Shown here: one piece after another, positions 44,902-53,340 of the stretch
Layout of the letters: every line of letters begins with the position of its first letter
Position numbering within the stretch: the first letter of the stretch is position 1
DNA from: Lachnospira eligens
GTDB lineage: Bacteria > Bacillota > Clostridia > Lachnospirales > Lachnospiraceae
Direction of reading: 5' to 3'
Length of the DNA: 64,000 bases
NCBI RefSeq assembly: GCF_009680455.1
Contig: NZ_WKRD01000001.1
Location: forward strand, 1 to 64,000
The notes under the pieces: generated by a model
Database searches by the model: none
What the model was told of the DNA's origin: nothing
Seen by the model: the letters and a program-made list of their open reading frames with translations, nothing else
Made by a program: the position numbers and the translations under genes

Positions 44902-46125
44902 ATGAATAAATTATTAGACAAATGGATCAGTATTAGTCTCATTAAAAGAATTATTGGAGGGCTGGCACTGGGCATTATTCTTGGCCTGCTCGTTCCAAAG
45001 GCTTCCGGCATTGCTCTTTTCGGAAGCGTTTTCGTTGGTGCACTTAAGGCTATCGCACCGCTTCTTGTTTTCGTGCTTGTCATAAGTTCTTTATGCCATT
45101 CAGGAAAAAGTCATGGTGGTGTTATTAAAACCGTAATTATTCTGTACATGTTCAGTACCATTCTTGCCTCTGTAATCGCAGTATTTACAAGCAAATTATT
45201 TCCGGTTACGCTCACTCTGACAGAAGGCATTGAAGAAATGTCATCACCGGGAAGTATTGGTGATGTATTTAACTCTTTATTAATGAATATTGTTGAGAAT
45301 CCTATTACTTCTCTTACTAAAGCTAACTATGTAGGTATTCTTGCATGGGCTGTTGTTATCGGTATTGCATGTAGACATGCCAAAGAATCTACTAAAGATA
45401 TGCTTGTAGATATCTCTAATGGTCTTTCCAAGGTTGTTACCTGGATTATTAATTTTGCTCCATTTGGTATTATGGGACTTGTATTTGATACTGTGTCAAA
45501 CAATGGTATGTCAGTATTTAAGGAATATGGAAAGCTTCTTATGCTTCTCGTTGGTACTATGCTTTTTATCTATTTCGTTACCAACCCGATTCTTGTTTTC
45601 TGGTGTACACACAAGAATCCCTACCCACTTGTATTCAGATGTTTAAAAAAGAGCGCACTCACTGCATTTTTCACAAGAAGCTCCGCTGCCAATATTCCTA
45701 TTAATATGAAGGAATGTGAGGATATGGGACTCGACAGGGATACTTACTCTGTAACTATTCCGCTCGGTGCAACTATTAACATGGATGGTGCTGCAATAAC
45801 TATCACTGTTATGACACTTGCCGCAGCCAATACTTTAGGTATTACTGTTGATATTCCAAGCGCAATTCTTTTAAGTATTCTTGCAGCGCTTTCTGCCTGT
45901 GGTGCTTCTGGTGTTGCCGGTGGTTCACTCCTGCTTATACCTATGGCATGCTCATTATTTGGTATTCCTAATGATGTTGCAATGCAGGTTGTCGGAATTG
46001 GCTTCATCATCGGTGTTATTCAGGATTCTGTGGAAACTGCACTTAACTCATCATCTGACCTTTTACTTTCTGCTTCTGCTGAATTCAGACAGTGGAGAAA
46101 AGAAGGCAGGAAGATTACTTATTAA
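44902..46125 (+). CDS. sstT: Sodium:serine/threonine symporter SstT
   Basis: 407-aa DAACS-family transporter. The re-entrant loop motifs TRSSAANIPINMKEC (about 255-269) and PLGATINMDGAAI (about 285-297), followed by VIQDSVETALNSSSD, match SstT. It imports Ser and Thr with Na+. Monocistronic: its own promoter upstream and a strong terminator downstream. Confidence 0.95.
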   Translation: MNKLLDKWISISLIKRIIGGLALGIILGLLVPKASGIALFGSVFVGALKAIAPLLVFVLVISSLCHSGKSHGGVIKTVIILYMFSTILASVIAVFTSKLFPVTLTLTEGIEEMSSPGSIGDVFNSLLMNIVENPITSLTKANYVGILAWAVVIGIACRHAKESTKDMLVDISNGLSKVVTWIINFAPFGIMGLVFDTVSNNGMSVFKEYGKLLMLLVGTMLFIYFVTNPILVFWCTHKNPYPLVFRCLKKSALTAFFTRSSAANIPINMKECEDMGLDRDTYSVTIPLGATINMDGAAITITVMTLAAANTLGITVDIPSAILLSILAALSACGASGVAGGSLLLIPMACSLFGIPNDVAMQVVGIGFIIGVIQDSVETALNSSSDLLLSASAEFRQWRKEGRKITY

Positions 46126-46136
46126 TATGACTAATG

Positions 46137-46185
46137 AAAAAATGTCTGGCATGCTGCACTACTGCGGCACACCAGACATTTTTAA
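46137..46185 (+). terminator. Terminator of sstT (bidirectional)
   Basis: The perfect arms AAAATGTCTGG and CCAGACATTTTT enclose a 22-nt loop containing a second small stem. The stem is U-rich on either strand, so it may also serve the convergent 46201 gene. Confidence 0.88.
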
Positions 46186-46200
46186 TAATTATGGGTTTCT

Positions 46201-46548
46201 TTATCTATTCTTAATTATGCTTACAACTGCTAGAACAGCATTTATAAGACACCATACTGACCAGATTACTAAGTCACTGTAATTGCCGTATCCTGCAAAT
46301 CCGAATACAGCGGCAAGTCCGAAAAGTACAATCAACGCTATATCATGTCCCTTGCCAGTCTTATTTCTTGTAGCTATCGAAACAATTCCACCAGCAAGCA
46401 TAAGTATTCCAACTATTACGCCGACACTTCCTGATATGCCACCATTGTCCTCAAGTGCATTAACTACTCCTGCGGCGCATGACTGAAACATAACTACTGC
46501 AAATAATATAATTGATAATATTCCTGATACCAGTTTCCAAACTCTCAT
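46201..46548 (-). CDS. Small four-helix membrane protein
   Basis: 115 aa, hydrophobic throughout, with helices at about residues 6-28, 38-58, 68-85 and 90-110. The family is not recognised, although the pattern GVIVGILMLAGGIVSIATR resembles DUF308/TM2-like small membrane proteins. It is last of a three-gene minus-strand unit with the lipoprotein-like gene and the VanZ-like gene. Confidence 0.72.
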   Translation of the reverse strand: MRVWKLVSGILSIILFAVVMFQSCAAGVVNALEDNGGISGSVGVIVGILMLAGGIVSIATRNKTGKGHDIALIVLFGLAAVFGFAGYGNYSDLVIWSVWCLINAVLAVVSIIKNR

Positions 46549-46560
46549 CTTCTACTCCTC

Positions 46561-47094
46561 CTACTGAAGCTTTATTATTACTTTTTCACTTGACCATATA
46601 TTGGCTGTGTATTCCAGTTCGATAGATTCTGCATCAACTGGAACTTCAAATACTACACTGAAGCTTATTTTACGACCAGTTGATAATGTATCTCCTGAGA
46701 ACTCATTTACAGATGCGATAAAACTTTGGTCACAGCTCTCATTATCTGCATAACAGCTAAAATCTGCACTACTTACATAAGCATCAGATTTACCGTTATT
46801 TTCAAATGAAAAATCTGCTTTGACATATTTTTTCCCATCACCCGGCTTGTAAAATCCATATGGATCATCGTAATCGGTAAAATCTGTATCTGCATCATTA
46901 ACGGTACCCTTTAATCCATCTTTCTCAAAGCTTCCACCTACCATGACAACATTATCACTTTCTGTGCCTGTCTTATCCGAAGCCCCACTCGCATTACTGT
47001 TATCTACGCTTGTGTCAGATCCACTTCCCATCGCCATTGCAGCAAATACTATCAGACACAGCAGTACCCCTATGTACTTCCTGATTCTTTTCAT
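46561..47094 (-). CDS. Secreted DUF4352-like protein
   Basis: 177 aa. Signal peptide (residues 1-24) without a clear lipobox Cys, a Ser/Asp-rich linker, then a beta-sandwich domain (about 50-177) with KKYVKADFSFENNGKSDAYV, typical of DUF4352/telokin-like exported domains. The start ATG has GAGGAGG 7 nt upstream, inside the VanZ-like gene, whose reading frame overlaps it by 80 nt. Confidence 0.8.
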   Translation of the reverse strand: MKRIRKYIGVLLCLIVFAAMAMGSGSDTSVDNSNASGASDKTGTESDNVVMVGGSFEKDGLKGTVNDADTDFTDYDDPYGFYKPGDGKKYVKADFSFENNGKSDAYVSSADFSCYADNESCDQSFIASVNEFSGDTLSTGRKISFSVVFEVPVDAESIELEYTANIWSSEKVIIKLQ

Positions 47095-47506
47095 ATGATT
47101 TCCTCCTCATATCATGTCTTTTTATAATAAAAACAGCCATCAGTTCTGCAATTATCTCAACAATAATATCCATCACATCAAATGTTCCCTTTACACATCC
47201 GGTAACCTGAAGGACTTCCATAATTGTCGAAAACATGCCTGCTATCACAAACATTTTCCATACATAAGCTGTTTTATTACCTGTAACCAGCATTAATGAA
47301 AATACCAGTGCATACGCCCACAGCATATCTGGCATATAACTACGCAAATTTACTACAAATGTGTTCTCCGTTCCAACATGCAGACTGACTCCAAGCAGCC
47401 TGTCAATATTCTGTGCAAAAATGACTTGTGGTGAAGTCACATAGTATAGCAGACTGCCTGCCAGTATTGGAATTGAGATATTTGCGTATACGATATATTT
47501 TTTCAT
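47015..47506 (-). CDS. VanZ-like membrane protein
   Basis: 163 aa with four membrane helices. The GTFDVMDIIVEIIAELMAVFII segment (given in part) matches the VanZ family C-terminal helix, and the N-terminus with an acidic loop fits. VanZ proteins affect glycopeptide or cell-envelope sensitivity in some hosts. The last about 25 residues are polar and come from reading through the start of the next gene (80-nt overlap), so the original stop was probably lost. It is controlled by the twin operator and promoter at 47550-47579. Confidence 0.78.
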   Translation of the reverse strand: MKKYIVYANISIPILAGSLLYYVTSPQVIFAQNIDRLLGVSLHVGTENTFVVNLRSYMPDMLWAYALVFSLMLVTGNKTAYVWKMFVIAGMFSTIMEVLQVTGCVKGTFDVMDIIVEIIAELMAVFIIKRHDMRRKSYEKNQEVHRGTAVSDSICCNGDGKWI

Positions 47507-47549
47507 GCATATACCTTTATTTCTGAATTTACATAATTAACTTTTCTAC

Positions 47550-47578
47550 ATAATATCATTTATTGCGTTCTCGTGCAA
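47550..47578 (-). promoter_or_regulatory. Promoter of the VanZ-like operon
   Basis: TTGCAC (47578-47573) and TATTAT (47555-47550) have a 17-nt spacer. Operator 1 overlaps the -35 and spacer, so binding should block transcription. Confidence 0.75.
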
Positions 47579-47579
47579 T
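47562..47579. promoter_or_regulatory. Operator 1, ATTGCG-N6-TGCAAT
   Basis: An 18-bp palindrome overlapping the VanZ promoter -35. The same half-site and 6-nt spacing recur at 47606-47623, 44 bp away. Confidence 0.75.
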
Positions 47580-47605
47580 TATTTTTTTACAAATCAACAT
47601 ATATT

Positions 47606-47623
47606 ATTGCATAGAGGTGCAAT
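47606..47623. promoter_or_regulatory. Operator 2, ATTGCA-N6-TGCAAT
   Basis: A perfect palindrome that covers the GAGGTG ribosome binding site and ends 3 nt before the XRE start codon. Suggests autorepression of the regulator. Confidence 0.75.
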
Positions 47624-47626
47624 TTT

Positions 47627-47893
47627 ATGAAAAATAAAAACAGTATTGACCGCATAATTCAGGTTAATGATACTAATATTGGTAATAATATAGCCGCTCT
47701 GCGTAAATCGCTGAACATTAAACAGACTGATATGATTGCGAGGCTTCAAACAGATGGCATTGATATTTCAATTTACTCATACAACAGAATAGAAAAGGGA
47801 TCTCAGAATCCTACTGTTTCTTTTCTCTATGCATGCTGCCGTATCCTTAACTGCGATATGAATACAATATTTAATTTTCATTGTGATATGTAA
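47627..47893 (+). CDS. XRE-family transcriptional regulator
   Basis: 88-aa protein, essentially one HTH_3 domain: NIAALRKSLNIKQTDMIARLQTDGIDISIYSYNRIEKGSQNPTV covers the helix-turn-helix (written here in part of its length, about residues 22-63). No effector domain. It is divergent to the VanZ-like gene, with two matching palindromes in between. It should be the repressor of both. Confidence 0.9.
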   Translation: MKNKNSIDRIIQVNDTNIGNNIAALRKSLNIKQTDMIARLQTDGIDISIYSYNRIEKGSQNPTVSFLYACCRILNCDMNTIFNFHCDM

Positions 47894-47958
47894 TTATTTT
47901 TACATTCTGAATGTTATCACAGTGAAGCTTGCAATCTGTGTGCTGACAGCACAAAAAA

Positions 47959-48003
47959 ACAGGATATAATATTGAATAGTCTCAACATATATCCTGTCTT
48001 TTT
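47959..48003. terminator. Bidirectional terminator between XRE and kinase genes
   Basis: The perfect arms ACAGGATATA (47959-47968) and TATATCCTGT (47988-47997) are flanked by an A-run on the left and CTTTTT on the right, so it works for both convergent genes. Confidence 0.85.
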
Positions 48004-48007
48004 ATAA

Positions 48008-49228
48008 TTACAAATATCCTATAATTGCCATAAATATTGCAAAAAAAGCTAAAAACATAAAACTAATCGTAAATGCATACCCAAATGTCAGAATAGTGCT
48101 TAATACATTTATCTTCTTCATTCCCGGAAGCTTTCTCCTTATATTAAGATAGTTGCCAAACCACATTGTCATTCCAAATAGGAGTACAAATACAGCTATC
48201 TTATACATTGTAAGTTCTCCGCCCGTTACCGGTATTCCCGTTTTACTGTCCGTAACTGCAAAAGTTATTGTCATCCATACAATAACCGCATACCATACTA
48301 GCGCAATCAGACAATACACGACATTCAGCCGTCTGAATCCCGGCAGCAGATATCTGCGCCATGAAGTATCAATATCGTAATTCCTTTTCTGATATTTCCT
48401 GTACATTTTAACAATTATATCTCTTATATTACGATAGGTTCTCACAACCGAAATGGTATTATCCTTACCAAATGCTGTTTCAGCTTTTTTCCTATTATCC
48501 TGTACTATACTATAATTTAGCATATCCAGCACGCCACGAAGCTCTTCAGCCGATTGATATCGATCCTTTGCATCTACCATAAGGCATTTCTTAAGAATAT
48601 CTGAAAATCTGCACTCTGCAATTCCTGCTCCCGGCTTGTCACCTGTCATAATATAATTAATTGTTGCTCCCAGACCATATATATCCGTACGCTCATCAGA
48701 CTGCCCGAATCCAAACTGCTCTGGTGCAGCAAAATACACTGTTCCCAGCATTCTGGTATCTTCATTCTTATCTGCATTAACATGTCTTGCTGCATTAAAA
48801 TCTATAAGATTCACATGTCTGTTTTTTTCAATAATTATATTAGATGGTTTAATGTCTCTGTGGACAATTGCCGGCTCTAACTGATGCAGTCTCACAAGTA
48901 TGTCCACAAGCTGGACTGCTATTTCATATGCCTGTTCCTCGTTTAATAGTCCCTGCTCATCTAATACCTGCTTAAGGCTCCTGCCCTGCACATACTCCTC
49001 AACTACTATAAGCTTTCCATCATCAGCAACACATTCCTTTACCGCAGGAACTCCCTCAATTCTTACAGAGGCAAGCTGCTCATATACATCACGCGAATAT
49101 ATATCAAGTGTCTTTTTAACGCAAAGCTCACTGTTCCTTATATCCTGCACCAGCACTATATTCTTTTTTTCATCAAGTACTGTCAGTTCCCTGTAAAATG
49201 ACAGCCTGCTCTCTTCTTCTAAAGTCAT
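48008..49228 (-). CDS. Membrane Ser/Thr protein kinase
   Basis: 406 aa. The Hanks-type kinase domain occupies about residues 10-250: catalytic loop HRDIKPSNIII (about 125), an activation segment beginning DFNAAR instead of the usual DFG, and APEQF. There is a Lys in CVKKTL. The C-terminal about 130 residues carry three or four membrane helices (about 300-400), so it is an integral kinase but lacks the PASTA repeats of PknB. The phosphatase and substrate are unknown. Divergent to an HTH protein and an amidohydrolase. Confidence 0.92.
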   Translation of the reverse strand: MTLEEESRLSFYRELTVLDEKKNIVLVQDIRNSELCVKKTLDIYSRDVYEQLASVRIEGVPAVKECVADDGKLIVVEEYVQGRSLKQVLDEQGLLNEEQAYEIAVQLVDILVRLHQLEPAIVHRDIKPSNIIIEKNRHVNLIDFNAARHVNADKNEDTRMLGTVYFAAPEQFGFGQSDERTDIYGLGATINYIMTGDKPGAGIAECRFSDILKKCLMVDAKDRYQSAEELRGVLDMLNYSIVQDNRKKAETAFGKDNTISVVRTYRNIRDIIVKMYRKYQKRNYDIDTSWRRYLLPGFRRLNVVYCLIALVWYAVIVWMTITFAVTDSKTGIPVTGGELTMYKIAVFVLLFGMTMWFGNYLNIRRKLPGMKKINVLSTILTFGYAFTISFMFLAFFAIFMAIIGYL

Positions 49229-49316
49229 ATTTTTATCCTTATTGTAATTTAGTGTTTATTATTATACACTATATCAATAGAAAATGTGTACTCTATTGTG
49301 AAAGGCGGAATTAATA

Positions 49317-49772
49317 ATGAACGAAAAACCGACTTATGAACTTGATAAAATCTTAAGTTCAGTTGAGCCTGAACATTTTAACAGATACCGTAATGAAGAG
49401 GATACTGACTCACAGATGTCTGTCAGCGAATTCTTTAACCGGTATATAGGAAGCTACGGACTTCAATTAAGTGATGTTATACGACAAAGTGATATTCCAG
49501 CTAATTATGCATACGGAATACTTAATGGCAATCGTACCAATCCAAGCCGTGACAGAGTAATTGCACTCTGCATCGCATGCCATATGAATCTTACTGATAC
49601 CAACCGTGCGTTAAAAACTGCAGGCTTAAGCCCTCTGTATTCCAAGGTCAGCCGCGATGCTGCAATTATAATTATGATTAACAAATATGAATATGACATT
49701 GGAATTATTAATGAATTTCTGTATGGACATAATCTCAATATTCTTTCTACATCTAGCAACAAGGAGGCTTAA
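49317..49772 (+). CDS. HTH protein, XRE-like, with C-terminal helical domain
   Basis: 151 aa. An HTH-like region (LQLSDVIRQSDIPANYAYGILNGNRTNPSRDRVIALC, given in part) is at about residues 50-86; it is flanked by a short acidic N-terminus and a C-terminal helical stretch. It resembles XRE-type regulators but is divergent. It lies 88 bp from the kinase gene, transcribed oppositely, and 3 nt before the amidohydrolase. It may be a kinase substrate, but this is speculative. Confidence 0.75.
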   Translation: MNEKPTYELDKILSSVEPEHFNRYRNEEDTDSQMSVSEFFNRYIGSYGLQLSDVIRQSDIPANYAYGILNGNRTNPSRDRVIALCIACHMNLTDTNRALKTAGLSPLYSKVSRDAAIIIMINKYEYDIGIINEFLYGHNLNILSTSSNKEA

Positions 49773-49774
49773 CT

Positions 49775-50689
49775 ATGAACATAATTGACTCACACATTCA
49801 TATATGCCACTGCATCAATGGATTTGGAAACAGCGGAGAAATGCAGGCTATAGGCGGAGGTTACGCAAGCTACGCTGATGGAACTATATTCCAGATGATA
49901 CCAGAGTGTCTCGGTGAATATGATGTAACTCCGGAAGCGGTTCTTAAGGTTATGGACGAGGCTGGTGTTTCCAAGGCTGTTATGCTTCAGGGCAATTTCT
50001 TAGGACCACAGAATCTCTACACTTATGAGGCTGCAAAGAAATATCCTGACCGTCTTGCTGCAGCAGCTACTTACGACCCATTCTGCAGAAATGTTGATTC
50101 TATAAGAAAGCATTTGTTTGAAGACCTCGGAATTAAGATTGTAAAATTCGAGGTAAGTACCGGAAGCGGTCTTATGAGTTATCACCCAACTATTGCTCTT
50201 GATGGTGATGTTATTGAGGAAATGCTGTCATATGCTGAAATGCATAATAATACTGTTGTGTTCGATATTGGACGCTACCCTGCCGAGTGCTGGCAGCCGG
50301 AAGCCCTCGCCCGCGCAATTAAGAGACACCCTGACACGCAGTTTGTTGTGTGCCATCTGCTTGCCCCAAGAGGTCTTGTTCAGGAAAATGTCTGGCTTAA
50401 AGGAATGGAGGCACTCACACTTGACAATGTTGTATTCGACCTTGCAAGCCTTCCTTCTAATCAGGGTAAAGACGCCAGATACCCTTATCCTGACGCAATC
50501 CATTATATTAGACGCGCCATTGAACTTGTCGGAAGCGACCGACTTATGTGGGGAAGCGACCTGCCTATGAATCTGTGCAAGGACAGCTACAGACACCTTA
50601 TTGATTACATTGTCTTAAGCAATGAAATATCAACACCTGACAAGGAAAATATCATGGCTGCTACTGCAGCTAAAGTATATTTCAAATAA
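49775..50689 (+). CDS. Amidohydrolase family 2 metalloenzyme
   Basis: 304 aa. Metal-binding motif DSHIHI at residues 5-10, a central FVVCHLL (about 186) and the C-terminal MWGSDLPMN (about 254, metal Asp). These fit the ACMSD/amidohydrolase-2 family, which acts on cyclic or carboxylated substrates by decarboxylation or hydrolysis. The reaction is unknown. Three nt downstream of the HTH gene, so cotranscribed, and followed by a terminator. Confidence 0.88.
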   Translation: MNIIDSHIHICHCINGFGNSGEMQAIGGGYASYADGTIFQMIPECLGEYDVTPEAVLKVMDEAGVSKAVMLQGNFLGPQNLYTYEAAKKYPDRLAAAATYDPFCRNVDSIRKHLFEDLGIKIVKFEVSTGSGLMSYHPTIALDGDVIEEMLSYAEMHNNTVVFDIGRYPAECWQPEALARAIKRHPDTQFVVCHLLAPRGLVQENVWLKGMEALTLDNVVFDLASLPSNQGKDARYPYPDAIHYIRRAIELVGSDRLMWGSDLPMNLCKDSYRHLIDYIVLSNEISTPDKENIMAATAAKVYFK

Positions 50690-50705
50690 TCCACATATTT
50701 AATAT

Positions 50706-50747
50706 ATCCCTCAAAAGCAACGTTTACCTGCTTTTGAGGGATTTTTA
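50706..50747 (+). terminator. Terminator of the amidohydrolase gene
   Basis: The perfect 14-bp arms ATCCCTCAAAAGCA and TGCTTTTGAGGGAT with a 9-nt loop are followed by TTTTTATAT. Confidence 0.92.
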
Positions 50748-50785
50748 TATTCTCCTGTTGACATATTATGCATATCATGTTATAT

Positions 50786-50836
50786 ATACTACGACAGATG
50801 TACTACGGCTGTCGTAGTATCGCCTGTCGTAGTAAT
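50786..50836. promoter_or_regulatory. PadR operator, perfect inverted repeat plus third half-site
   Basis: ATACTACGACAG (50786-50797) and CTGTCGTAGTAT (50809-50820) are exact complements 11 nt apart. A third half, CTGTCGTAGTAAT, follows at 50824-50836. They lie about 70 nt before the PadR gene and are likely its autoregulatory site. Confidence 0.82.
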
Positions 50837-50904
50837 TATCATTTATTTAATATTTATTATCAGGTGAATCATCACCTTCAATTAATTCGAAGGGAGGAGT
50901 ATGC

Positions 50905-51243
50905 ATGGCTGGCATCAGCAGCGACATTATACGAGGCTACAACGATACAATTATCCTGTATCTTCTGCTTGATAAGCCATCTTATGGTTATGAGATTTCT
51001 AAGCAGATTAAGGCCATGACCAATGAGAAATATATTGTTAAAGAAACTACTCTTTACTCAGCATTTACACGAATGGAAAAGAACGGATATATCACTTCTT
51101 TCCCCGGTGTAGGCGAGAATGGCGGAAAAAAGCGCACCTATTATCAGATTACTGACGAAGGACGGCTGTATTATCAGTCAAAATGTAAAGAGTGGGCTCT
51201 CACTAAAGAAGTTATTGAAAAATTTATTGTGAAGGAGAATTAA
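50905..51243 (+). CDS. PadR-family transcriptional regulator
   Basis: 112-aa winged-helix repressor. Typical PadR opening (IILYLLLDKPSYGYEISKQI) and KKRTYYQITDEGRLYY wing. There is a short C-terminal helix, so it is the compact PadR type. It heads the operon with the DUF1700 and DUF4097 genes and has GGGAGG upstream. Confidence 0.93.
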   Translation: MAGISSDIIRGYNDTIILYLLLDKPSYGYEISKQIKAMTNEKYIVKETTLYSAFTRMEKNGYITSFPGVGENGGKKRTYYQITDEGRLYYQSKCKEWALTKEVIEKFIVKEN

Positions 51244-51246
51244 TGT

Positions 51247-52227
51247 ATGGATACTATTAAAAGTTATCTTGAAACTATGTTTGCCAATCTCCCCGCAACT
51301 ACTGAGGTTTTAAAGGCTAAAGACGAATTGTGGGGCATGATGGAGGACAAATATAATGAACTTATCAGTGAAGGTAAAAGCGAGAATGAGGCTGTAGGTA
51401 CTGTTATCTCAGAATTCGGCAATCTTGACGAACTCGCAGAAACTCTCGGACTTAACAGACAGTCTTCTGCTCCTGTTGATAACAGACGCACTTTAACACA
51501 GGATGAAGCCAGAAGCTTTGTAAGTGCCGGCAGCCGACATGCATTTCTGACTGCATTAGGGGTTTTCTTATGTATTTTCTCAGTAGTTCCAGTAGCAGTC
51601 TGCAGTGCAATCCATAATAATTTTATCGAGACAATGGGCACTGTTGCTCTGTTTATTATAGCTGCATTCGGTGTCGGCATATTTATAATAACCAATTCTT
51701 TAATGAGTAAATATGACTATATTAAGAAACACGAATGTATCATCGATTATGCCACTGTCGGATATGTGCAGGATAAGAAGGAACAGCTTCGCAACATTTC
51801 TATTGTGTGCCGCACTCTGGGAATTATTATGTGTATCATAAGCTTTGTCCCTGCTGCCGTTTTTGACGCAATCCCAATACAGGGACTTGACGATATTGGC
51901 GGTGCAGCAATGATTTGTATAGTAAGTGTCGGCGTATTCCTTATTGTTTTCGGTTCAATGGCTGAGACTTCATGTAAGACTTTACTTGCTCTTAATGGTG
52001 ACAATGTAGCCGGCAGCTATGTTAAGAAGGAGAATAAAGAAGTCAGATATATTAACAATACTGCAACAACTATTATGTCTGTTTTCTGGCCTACAGTTAC
52101 ATGTATATATCTGTCAGTCAGTTTCATCACATTTGCATGGGCTTTAACATGGGTTATATGGCCTATTGCAGCTGTAATACACGCTATATTCAAAAGTATA
52201 CTTAAAGACGATTCCATGGAGGTGTAA
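51247..52227 (+). CDS. DUF1700 / permease-prefix-domain membrane protein
   Basis: 326 aa. The cytoplasmic N-terminal region (YLETMFANLPATTEVLKAKDELWGMMEDKYNELISEGKSENEA, given in part) is the permease-prefix domain, about residues 6-72. About six membrane helices follow from residue 100 on. The PadR-DUF1700-DUF4097 trio is widespread in Firmicutes, where it is thought to respond to envelope stress. Four nt after the PadR stop. Confidence 0.9.
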   Translation: MDTIKSYLETMFANLPATTEVLKAKDELWGMMEDKYNELISEGKSENEAVGTVISEFGNLDELAETLGLNRQSSAPVDNRRTLTQDEARSFVSAGSRHAFLTALGVFLCIFSVVPVAVCSAIHNNFIETMGTVALFIIAAFGVGIFIITNSLMSKYDYIKKHECIIDYATVGYVQDKKEQLRNISIVCRTLGIIMCIISFVPAAVFDAIPIQGLDDIGGAAMICIVSVGVFLIVFGSMAETSCKTLLALNGDNVAGSYVKKENKEVRYINNTATTIMSVFWPTVTCIYLSVSFITFAWALTWVIWPIAAVIHAIFKSILKDDSMEV

Positions 52228-52229
52228 TT

Positions 52230-52979
52230 ATGAAGAAACGAATTTATCTGTCAATTATATATTTTATTACACTTATATGCATAATTATCGGCGTTCTTGG
52301 CAATGTATTTAACATTTCTCCTTTTACACGCATGACTATGGCATCCAGTGGCAAATATATTGAAAATTCCTCTATTTATGATAATGTGTCAGACATATCT
52401 ATTGATATGAATCTTGGCAGTGTTGAGATTAAGAAAGGCAGCAAGCTTGAAGTTATCTATACGGGTGCTGAAAAGTTTAAGCCTGCTGTATCTGTTTCTG
52501 GAACTTCATTAAATATTGAACAGCATGTAAAAGTACATCTTATGACTAATATCAAAAACTCAGACTGCACACTTACAATTACTGTTCCTGACAATGTCAG
52601 TCTTAATTCTATTCAGGCTGACCTTAATATGGGTGATATGGATGTTAACAATATACATGCTTCTTCTGCTGATTTCTCTGTTGATATGGGTTCTCTTAAG
52701 ATTGCTGATTCTGCCGTTAAGAATTTAACTGCTGATGTTAATATGGGTGATATTAAGCTTACCAATTGCAACAGTGATGTTCTTAACCTCTCTGTTGATA
52801 TGGGTTCTCTGAAAATAAGCGGTATGGATATTGATAAGTACAGTGCTAATCTTTCTGTAGACTTAGGCGACATTAAGGTTAATGATTCTACTTATTCTCA
52901 CAGCTATACTAATAACGCCGGCAGCGGAAAGAGTATAAATGCTGATGTTAATCTTGGCGATATTAAGATTAACAGGTAA
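52230..52979 (+). CDS. DUF4097 beta-repeat extracytoplasmic protein
   Basis: 249 aa. One N-terminal membrane helix (about residues 5-25), then a right-handed beta-repeat domain with repeated short blocks such as DMNLGSVEIKKG, DLNMGDMDVNN, DVNMGDIKLTN and DLGDIKVNDS about every 20 residues. Typical DUF4097. Overlaps nothing, 2 nt after the DUF1700 stop. Third gene of the PadR operon. Confidence 0.9.
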   Translation: MKKRIYLSIIYFITLICIIIGVLGNVFNISPFTRMTMASSGKYIENSSIYDNVSDISIDMNLGSVEIKKGSKLEVIYTGAEKFKPAVSVSGTSLNIEQHVKVHLMTNIKNSDCTLTITVPDNVSLNSIQADLNMGDMDVNNIHASSADFSVDMGSLKIADSAVKNLTADVNMGDIKLTNCNSDVLNLSVDMGSLKISGMDIDKYSANLSVDLGDIKVNDSTYSHSYTNNAGSGKSINADVNLGDIKINR

Positions 52980-52986
52980 TAAATCT

Positions 52987-53033
52987 GAAAACAGCAGTTA
53001 CCACTTATGGTTGTGGTAGCTGCTGTTTTTTAC
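52987..53033 (+). terminator. Terminator of the PadR operon
   Basis: The arms AAACAGCAG(T)TACCAC and GTGGTA(G)CTGCTGTTT are followed by TTTTTACTA. Confidence 0.9.
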
Positions 53034-53260
53034 TACTTATTCTGTTCTTCTAATAGTTTCTTTAATCTTGCTATCTCTGCGTCTTTTTCTTCTGATGATG
53101 ACTTTAGTTCTTCATTCTGTGCCTTCAAAGTCTCCATCTCATCTTTCATCCTGTCAACCATCAACTCTGCCGTATTCCTATCCAATATCCTCAACGCCTC
53201 TGAAAACATACTGAGCACCTCCCCGGGTCTTTCCAAATACTCATTAATATCTTTGTACAC
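53033..53260 (-). pseudogene. C-terminal fragment, probably of an Rpn/PD-(D/E)XK nuclease-family protein
   Basis: The frame gives 75 aa (DINEYLERPGEVLSMFSEALRIL then a Glu/Lys coiled-coil). Its only start is GTG, with no ribosome binding site. In-frame upstream codons FWYQERV still look like protein before a TAG, which indicates a 5'-truncated remnant. The segment resembles the C-terminus of recombination-promoting nuclease/transposase-like proteins of Lachnospiraceae. The catalytic domain is missing. Confidence 0.55.
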
Positions 53261-53340
53261 CCTTTCTTGATACCAGAATATTGATATTTCCTAAATAAGT
53301 CAAAGCTTAACATTTGTTATAAATCAGCCTTTTTCTAATC

